From: Ptychodera flava
Taxonomy: Eukaryota; Hemichordata; Enteropneusta; Ptychoderidae
Direction: 5' to 3'
DNA: 64,000 nt
Assembly (NCBI RefSeq): GCF_041260155.1
Contig: NC_091933.1
Span: 31,055,933-31,119,932, forward strand
In this document: piece after piece, positions 12,061-21,100 of the stretch
Layout: every line of letters starts with the position of its first letter
Position numbering within the stretch: the first letter of the stretch is position 1
Made by a program: the position numbers and the translations under genes
The notes under the pieces: model-generated
What the model saw: only the letters and a program-made list of their open reading frames with translations
Told to the model about the DNA's origin: nothing
The model's database searches: none

Positions 12061-12291
12061 TACAACACAATACAATACAATACAATACAATACAATACAA
12101 TACAATACAATACAATACAATACAATACAATACAATACAATACAATTATACAATCATACAATACAATACAATACAATACAATACAATACATACAATTGTA
12201 TAACAGTACAGTACAGTACAGTACAGTACAGTACAGTACAGTACAGTACAGTACAGTACAGTACAGTACAGTGCAGTACAGTACAGGACAG
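12061..12291. repeat. (TACAA)n then (TACAG)n microsatellite
   Basis: A pentanucleotide array in intron 8: TACAA units to about 12190, then TACAG units from about 12206 to 12290. Long reading frames on both strands here are repeat artefacts. Confidence 0.98.
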
Positions 12292-12456
12292 TTCCATGAA
12301 TATCGGCCAATTATAAAATACATCAGGAATGTGAAGTCTATATGTTCACTGATAGCAACCCATTCGGACACATTCTATCCAAAATCGACAACTTACAAAC
12401 TTGCGTCCTGATTGAACTTTATTTTCAAATTTTGTTTATTTTCTGTTTCATTTCAG

Positions 12457-12516
12457 CTCATCAAGAAACTCTTGTACATGTACTTCACAGAAAGATCCCG
12501 TAAACAGTATCACTAG
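12457..12516 (+). pseudogene. TRPC-like copy A, exon 9 (C-terminus)
   Basis: LIKKLLYMYFTERSRKQYH and TAG stop, after TTTCAG. Exon 8 plus 9 (NYDR/LIKKLLYMYF) resemble the TRPC CIRB helix pattern. Confidence 0.8.
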
Positions 12517-15035
12517 AAAGAGTATGCGTGAACTGTGAAGTGACATTGTTCGAATTCACAAAACACGAGCAGTTAGTTTTACAGTCTCACCTTCGTAATG
12601 TACTGTTTTCACAGCGAATGGCTGGGAATGCATGATGATGACAGCACTGGCCAAGTACAGTCATTGACAAAATAACACATTGTATCTCCGTGCTGGATTT
12701 TTAGATGAACACATTATCCACAAAAAGTCTACATTTTGGTTCTGTATGATTTATCGATAGGTTGCCTGGCGATTGTGACAATTCTCCTTACTTTGGTCTT
12801 TTGTGTGTAAAAACGAGCCGAATGAACTGAGTCTTTTTACACGAAGTTATTTCAGTGACAATTTTCACAGCTACTAAAGACGATTCTAAAGTGTTTGCAC
12901 TTCACCTTATCACATTGCTATGAATTGTTTCGTGATAATGAGGCGTTCTGTGACCCAGCAACAACAACTTCCCGTGTTTGCCATGAAAATGGGAAATCAC
13001 TCAATTTTTAAACGATTTATTTGTGGATTGCATACGTTTTTATATTTTAACTAATAATACTCCGAGCATTTGATCTGAAATGCTCTTTCATGTAAAGTAA
13101 TAGTTTTACCGAAGCAATAGGATGTAAATTATTTGCATTTTCATAGTTGCATAGATATTTACTGAATTACACCGCATATTTCCTTTTCCATGGCAAGGGA
13201 ACAAGTTCCAAACATTTCGCAAGAAGTCTTGTCTAACTTCATCTAACTGTCGACTATTCCACAGACCCTATCTAGTGCCCGTTGAGTTGCGTATTTGTAT
13301 CGACAACTTTCAAAGTATTACCATATAATAAACTCCATTAAGGACTGTTGCTGTCTATTCGTATCAATAAAACACACTATTACAGTAACGGTAATTTTTA
13401 ACTCGCCTGATTCTAGGATTTCAGTGAACTTCTCAATGAGCATTTCACCCTTCGACAGATGACAATGTAATAAATATTATAGCAATTTATTAAATGAGAA
13501 ATCTTCTTCAGAAATAATTTTAGATAAAAACTTGTTTCGGATTCAGAAAAACAACAGAAATATTAAGAACATCAAACGGTACACCTCTCATTATGCTGTA
13601 AGATGGCTGTGTATGTGACCACTTCTAATACAATGCTACTACGCTCGTTATGTAAACCATGAATTCAAGGGACGAGGTATTGGCATTTTGCCATGTCATA
13701 GGAAAATGCAGCATTTTTAATTTTCACTGGAAATCAAGTACAATGCATATAAACGTTGAGTCTTAGCCAGTCTCAGATAGAAGATTACTGTTCTGTACGG
13801 CGATGTTCCGAAAGTTGTCGCAAAAATTATTTCTGGAAGATAAATAGGCCGTTGTTTTCTGCGTCCTGAGTAGGGCTGGACACAGACCCTCAGGCCTTAC
13901 GGAGTGTGGATGAAGTATGTTTTGTGTCCGGCTCTTTGAAGCCAACCATCAATATCAAATGATGCCCATCATCATATTGAAAAATAGACGAAAAGTTCCA
14001 AAGAGAGCATACGTTATCCATGATGATATAATGTCAGTTGATGTGCCATTTAAAGTGTTAACCACCAAATTGTTTACTTTGCACAATATCACTAATGACA
14101 AATGTACTATGGCAAGACCAAAGAATAGTGGGTCACAGTCAGTCATGTTACAGTACACTAATATTTAATAAGCCTGTTACTACCGTAGGAAATTTGAAGT
14201 TCAGAAAATAAGCCATGCTGCACTTCAATATTATCCTAGGAGTAATGTTTCCCCTCATTAATAAGTATAAAGACAGCTGCCCTTCAACAAACTTTGAACA
14301 CAACAATACAAATAGGAATTTTAAAATTTGGCACTGCCTTTCTTTTGTCAATTTCACCGTCCATGTTTATCGCTGTTAGAAGACACGGCATTTTCATTAC
14401 ACATGTGAACTACTCAATGATGCCACCCACACTAAGCTATTGATAAGACACGTGACTGCGGCGAATCGAGTAAACATACTCAAAGTCACGTAAAACCTCA
14501 TCAGAATTATGAAAATAGAGTTTCCTATCAAAATGTTTAATCATAAAACGCTTCAATACTCAAGCGCAATAATCAGCCAAAAGATTTAAACAAGCGCAGC
14601 ATTTTCATTACGGTGTACCTATTAAAGGTTCTTTTCTAATTTTGACGTGCCACGTCTGAAAAGGGTAATATTGAGACGTTTTAATGAAACTGCTGTACAT
14701 CTCTTTGGCATTGTGACATGTTCGTCAATGCGCTTGCTTCAGCCAGAACAATCGGTCTTGTCAACTGAAGGAACTATTGATGGCAAGCTAATGGACACGG
14801 GACCCTTTGGCGCTATGCACAGCATGACGGGCTATAATTACAGTCAGTATATCACTCGGGACCGACGAAAAAGCATCTACGCTTTCCAGTTTAAATTATC
14901 ACCCAGTAAGGCCGACAAAACAGCTACGATTCCGTTCTTGTATATCGAGAATAATCACCTATAGAAAAGGTTAAAATCACGCACAGTCCTGTTCTTGTGT
15001 GTCCAGTGTTATACTTAGTTCACATCATAGCAACT
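12517..15035. other. Spacer between copies A and B
   Basis: Contains the 3' flank of A and the 5' flank of B. Segment 13595-14010 reappears after copy C at 40745-41190, and 14190-14990 reappears before copy C at 26570-27600, so these flanks belong to the duplicated unit. A 105-codon frame at 14647-14964 is not preserved in the C counterpart. AATAAA occurs near 13366. No gene supported. Confidence 0.7.
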
Positions 15036-15179
15036 ATGGACGTTGATGAGGCAATGGTAAGAGCAGCGTTTGGACAAGAAGACAAACCTGTTAAAGCCTG
15101 CACTCACAGCTCGGCTGAAGAAACCCTGTTCGCTCTGGTTGAGAAAGGATCTGTATTGGACGTGAAACAGTTTCTTGAA
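15036..15179 (+). CDS. TRPC-like copy B, exon 1
   Basis: 48 codons, phase 0 end, donor GTAGGT. MDVDEAMVRAAFGQEDKPVK opens the protein; SSAEETLFALVEKGSVLDVK forms the first ankyrin helices. The start is the ATG conserved in A, B and C; a longer upstream frame from 14997 is not shared. Confidence 0.8.
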
Positions 15180-18100
15180 GTAGGTACACCGATATCTTTG
15201 TAATACTTTCCAAAACATTCGACAATTCTGACATTGACCATCCAGTCATAATTTGATAAACGGACGAACAAACTAGATCTATTTTAATGAGTAAACAAAT
15301 AAATAAAACGCCATCCTCGTATAGAAAAGATTGAAAATCAACTGACGACTAAACTAGCTATTTTTTATAAAATCATAGAAAGATGACATCCCACTATCAA
15401 GTTGAAGAGACACTTTTCCGTGCCGTTGTATATTAATAACTTCACATCGATTTTACTGGCCGAAATGCTGAACATCTAGGTCTAGGTTTAGCATTTCAGA
15501 ACAAAATTTTGTTCCAAACCATAATTTTCATAGTTCGACTGAATATTTACATTCAACTTACCGCATAGAAAATTAGATTTCAATGTTAAAAAATGAAAAT
15601 AAACAAATTAGGGTTTTATGTTTACCGTCGATGAAATGTGCGAATATTGTTTTGAAACCAACTGCAGTTCTTATAGTTTTCATAACTCCAAACAGAAGAA
15701 TCGAGGAATGTATTTGGACAGCATTGTAACGAGGCAGACTCTTTCGTGTTCGGCACTCCAACTCGCTGCGAGGCAAGATAATTTCTGTATGATTAAAACG
15801 CTACTCGATGGCGGAGCAATGTTGTTGAATAAACCGGACTGTGAATATGGTAAGTGGGAGGATTTAATTGGCGCGTTAAGGTGGAGCTGCATGTTGCCAA
15901 CACAGTTTTTTCAAAGCAATATTTCTCATCAAAGATGACAAGGAAACCCCTCACACTATATATAGTTCAAAATGCAGAGACTCTAAAGTTTAGTATGGTA
16001 GAAAAAGTTTACTCGAAGGACGAAGTGGGTGTATATTTAGGGTAAAAAACCTAAACTTTAGTATTAATGATAAAATTGAGACTAATTTCTAAAAAGTAAT
16101 ATTTCACTTGAAAGAAGAGTATATGTAGAAAAAAAGACTATTTTATTTTGCATTATCTATCGTCATTATAAAATGGCATGGTTGAAAGACTGACACTCAG
16201 AGAAGTGATTAAAATCATGATTAACAAAATTAAAATGCCTCTTATTCAAAAAATGTAAGATCTTTATTGCCAAACAAAACAGTTGGTTTATTATATATTA
16301 TATAGCATTTTGAAAACATCATGTGAAAATTTCAGAAAATTTGACCCAGCCAAACTAGAGTTAAATTCTTTGGAAATCTTGAAATTTTGAGAAAAGAGAA
16401 GGCAGGAAATCGGGTGATTTGCATACATTTGCATGAATTAACACTTTTTTATCGTGCAACTTACGATTGCTTGACAAGCTAAAAGGTGAACCCATACAAT
16501 ATTTTATTCTTGGGTTAAGTTAACTAAAATTGGATGAATATTTGCAAAAAAAGTGATTTTTGAACAAAAAACGCTGTGTTGGGTGCAGCGACCCTTAAGG
16601 TCGCAAACGCGCGCCAAGCACTAGCGAACTCTCCGGTCGATTGTTATATTTTCATGATGAACCATTACTGATACTTTAGACACGTCACCGTTTAGCCGAC
16701 CATGCCCTTTTCAAACTTTGTTTGTAGAGAACGTGTGTTTTAATGTAAGATATATCCTGACAGAAGAACAGCATTCCTGGTAAATCGTGCACATTACAAT
16801 AGATAGTACCTCGATGATCAGTGTAATTTCAGTGACACCGATTGACGAAATGGTGTTTTTAAGGTACTATACTTCAGAGTTTGTGTTATCACAGTTGGCA
16901 TCGTGAACACAATTCAGAGGAATCTCGCTAAATTCTTTCAGAACATCTCAGTCACCCATGTCATTCAAAAGATTTGTCGGAGCACCTTGCGTTCATTGAG
17001 TCGTACAACGCCATCACAAGTCCCTCGTACATCGCCCTGACCAGTGATGATCCTCTATGCACTGCGTTCGAGCTTGTGGGAGAATTGAACGCACTGATTG
17101 ACAAGTCTGATGAAGATCCATTCAAGGTGAGCTAAAATTCGATAATTATTGTTTCAAGGTCAAATTAAAAGAAATACACCAAAGCCCAATGTTCTTTGGG
17201 CAGGGTAGAGACCCTCTCGCGAAACAAGGAGACTGTATCATGCTGGCCTGCCTGCCTGCCAAGACGTTCACGTTTGGAATGGATGATGGTAAAATCCTGC
17301 AAAAGACAATGTATAGGGTTAACGGTTGTAACCTTCACCATTGATAATACTTTTCAGAACTGTAGCAATGGATTACAGATTGATTTTGAAACAACTCGAA
17401 TGTTCCAGGAACATTTTTGAATCATGAAGGACAGTAGATATCAAATGCTTTTAGGCCTAAGTGTATACTTACACACGTTTGGACATACATGTTTTCCAAA
17501 AAATTGCTTTCCCAGAACGAGTATGAAAAGCTACGAGACAAGCTGGAAGACTTTTCGACAGCGCTGATGGGTAAGTGTTCTTCTACAAACGAAGTGTTGA
17601 CGCTTCTCCGAGGAAAGAATACCAACAAGGACTACATCTCATCGGACTATCACTTTCCGACGCTGGATAAAGCAATAGAAAATAATGCTAAAACGGTAAG
17701 GTGTTTATACTTGTTAAGGCTTGATTTTATTCGACACCGGAAACTTCAGATCAGTAAATTTGTTTATTGAAATAGGAAGATAGCCATGAAAAAATAAGAA
17801 AGGGCATTAGCATATCGTGATAAACTATTACGTCTCAAACAACTGGCTTAGATTTCCCATTAAGGTAATATGCACCTCGAAAGTGAAAGACTTAAACTTT
17901 TGCTCTAACTTTCCTCAAGGGATCTTTCAATCATTCTCTTTCAAAATCAAGAATAAAAATAGGGGGTCACCGTGCAAATTTTGGTACTAGAGAAACAAAT
18001 TACCCAAGATTTACCGATATTAGAAATTCAAAATGGCCGCCATCCCAGTGTTAACTCTATGGAGAAAAATAAAAATTTTCGAATTTCGAAAAACTAAGCC

Positions 18101-21100
18101 GGTGAAAAGTTTTCTTTCACCAAGAGCTTTAAAATGAACCCCCACATGTAGTATATCAGAAGAGAATTGTAAAAGTTTGAGAGTCCGAATGTCTGTCCCC
18201 GAGGTGCGTTCTACCTTAATTGAATGAAATGCGTCCTCAGACAGGCAGATATAACTAAGGGTTTGTACCCTTATTATTCACGTGTACCACGTGCGAACGG
18301 TGGATGCGCAGAACCATCGAACACTGGTCGCAAAAATTATGCTTTTTTAACAAGGGAGATGTTGTACGGCATAAAATAAATTGATCCTATAATCAAGAAG
18401 GCTCTGTCAATGTTTTTAACCTTTATATCTGATTCATTTTACAAGTAGGTGTTGTCGATCATAAAGCTGACGTACTAGATGCCTTAGTTTTTTTGGTGTA
18501 ACACCCCCCCCCCAAAAAAAAAGACAACAAAAACCAAAACAACCAAAGTCCTTAATGCGAAATTAGTTCCAGGAAAACTGCATTGCTTATTATATATGGA
18601 GAACACAAAGCAGTTTTTGACGATTGTTGTGCAAAAACTTCACGTGAATATAAATAAACAAACTTTACGTTGACAGCTTTCCAACATTAAAAGTAGTCTA
18701 GATTCTTCTGTCAGCGTTCAAGTTGTTGGTTGTCACCGTATTTTCTTGATGACTTTGGAGTAAGTATTGCGTCGGAACTGTATTATAACATCTAAATGAG
18801 TCTACATGTTTAAATACGCACACGAATAATGTGCTGTGTACTTATTGCTATCCTTTACAATCCCAGCTGTTGACATGAGCTAGAAATGTCCAGGTGTTAA
18901 CAGTCCTGGAACCCTCTCAAATTGCAAACCTTAAAAAGTTGTGTTCATGTTTGATTTTGGAAGGTACTCCATGGCGGTTTCGCTTTTCCTTCCGTACCAA
19001 TGACATTTACCAAAATCTTAGATATGCTTAAGCTCACATACGCATTCACACGCCTATTCATGGAAAACGCAATACAATTTTTTTCTTATTTTCCTTACAG
19101 TTTACAGTGGATCCAAAGTGTCAGAAAGTTTTGCTGACGACAGGTTTTTCGTCCGTGCATCCAAAATGGGCATACAGCAACAACGAAGCCCTTTACTTCT
19201 TCTATGTAGTGTGCTTGGTGGTACTTTGTGGTCTTCTCCAGCCCTTTCTGGCCATTCTGTGTATTTTGGTGCCCTGCGCTAAACTGAACGACAAACTGAA
19301 AAATCCATGGGCTAGGTTTCTTTTGGCGTTCTTTGCCCACGTTCAGTTCAGCTTTATGTATATAGTTACAACTGTGTCAGCACTCTACCTTGCCATAACT
19401 AACTCCACATATACCACCCTTACCGGCGTCTATGAATCGTACATAATGTCGTACGCCATCGGTCTCATCATCACCATAGCAGTAGATATGAAACTAATCG
19501 GATACAAAAGATACATGAGTTGCATTTGGAACACTGGGAACGTGGCCCTGCTGGCATATTTTGCCGCGCAGACAATTCTGGTTATCGTGTACTACCACAG
19601 GTCTTATGACAATTCTGAAGAGGCCGCTCTGATCATAGTATTTTGCCGATTCATGGGGTCTATGGGTTGTATGATGAATGCTTTTTGTATGTTTAATTAC
19701 ATACAAGTGACTTCACAACTTGGGCCCATGTTGCTGAGTGTGAAGGATGTTTTTCCAGATGCCTCGAGGTTTTTCTGTGTTTTTAGCGTACTGCAGTTCG
19801 GTTTCACCTGGGCACTGTATATACTCTACTATTCAGGATTTGATGATTCAGCCGGGTAAGATTTTTAGACGTCACATACATCGATCAATAAAATGCTTGG
19901 TTACAGGTTGCAGAGAATTAGTTTTAGTAAGAGGTTGAAAACTGGTACAAAATACCTTGGATAAAAAGTGAAAGTGGTACGCCCGTCGAAATCGAAAGAC
20001 TTTGCCCAAACTTTAATAATCAACGAAACGTTTAAGCATTCTCTTGATAAATCAAAAATAAAAATCGAAGTTCCTGCCCAAATTTCGGTACCATTGAAAC
20101 AATTTACCTAATATATCCATTGACGTTTGAAATTCTAAATGGTTGTCATAATTCTATGGGAAGTAATGAAATACTTAACTAAGATTGCAAAACGCTCATT
20201 ATTTCAGGAGCTTCAAAGTGAGCCCTTACAAACCAGTAAACCAAAAAAAAGAAACTTTAAATTTTGGAGTCCGAAAATCTGTCCCCGAGGCGCACACTAC
20301 ATTAATGAAAAGCATTAAACATTATAAGTGCCACTGATGTCATTACCATGCACGCTTAACTCGCTTACCAAGACTGCACTTCGGAACCGAATGAAAGGCC
20401 CGAAGTGCAGTTAGGGTAACCGACATTATACCACACTAGGTTATCAGGGATCCACTGCATAAATTACGACCGGACACAAAAGATTTAATAGTAATTTGTA
20501 ATTTGCAAGAAAACCTATACTCCTTTAATACATTGAAAGTGGTGGATTGTAATCGTTAATTCTTATACATTTATACTTTTGCAATTGTTGTAGTGGCTTC
20601 CCTCTTCAAAAACGACTAACTGAAACCGTTCACCAAATACCGTAATTGCTTGAAATAATCTGCAACCTGTTTTAGCGACGTTCCTCCTATATATCATCGT
20701 GCTATGCACCGTAAAAATCTCCAATCTACTGAGATCATGCTTATAGTCCTTGCCTACAATAAGTTCTCACTGAACGCAGGCAAGTCACAGCCGGCTATGA
20801 CACCGGTCTGGAATCACAAAAAAGCGTCCTAACTTCCGGCTTAACATATGATATAGCTCCATTCTGATTGTTTTTCGCTGAAAAAAACATAAAATATCAT
20901 ATTTTACCTACCAGCAAAAATACAGCTATTTTCTGCATCACTGAAAGGTATAAAGTGTGTCGTGTTTTTTTTCTCTAGTCACAGCTACATTGAGACTTCT
21001 TGGAGACTTGTTTGGGCTCTCTTTGGCGTCCATGACATGGAGGCGTTGCATAATTCTGCTCAACTAGGCTGTGCAGGCAACAACACCAATCACTCATCCC

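Larger units (their letters stand above)
2164..12516 (+). pseudogene. TRPC-like cation channel, copy A (disrupted)
   Basis: First of three tandem paralogues. Exons inferred from GT/AG borders and the B copy: 2164-2307, 2723-2876, 4397-4581, 4935-5114, 7573-8326, 10056-10335, 11371-11529, 11731-11772, 12457-12516. The order is ankyrin, TRP_2-like linker, S1-S5, pore and S6, TRP boxes, CIRB-like tail. Relative to B there are one-base deletions in exon 5 (about 8031-8034) and in exon 6 (about 10092, 10196 and 10211-10221). The first two shift the frame; TAG at 10135-10137 stops it. The three exon 6 deletions together restore the frame before S6. Exons 1-4 and 7-9 are open. Two of the four deletions shorten T runs and one a C run, so sequence error cannot be excluded. 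Several mobile elements lengthen its introns. Confidence 0.85.

Noticed and set aside
12061..12291. CRISPR-like regular repeats
   Set aside because: Unit is five bases with no spacers, in an animal intron: a microsatellite.
11956..12411. Several 60-113 codon frames on both strands
   Set aside because: They are translations of TACAA/TACAG repeats.
14647..14964. 105-codon frame just before copy B
   Set aside because: The paralogous sequence before copy C has one-base indels that break this frame, so it is not conserved as coding; it is duplicated 5' flank.
15618..15695. Upstream extension of ankyrin exon 2 in B and C (open frame before the acceptor)
   Set aside because: The extension is not conserved in copy A, and no acceptor in the right phase is present further upstream; AAACAG at 15695 joins exon 1 in frame in all copies.
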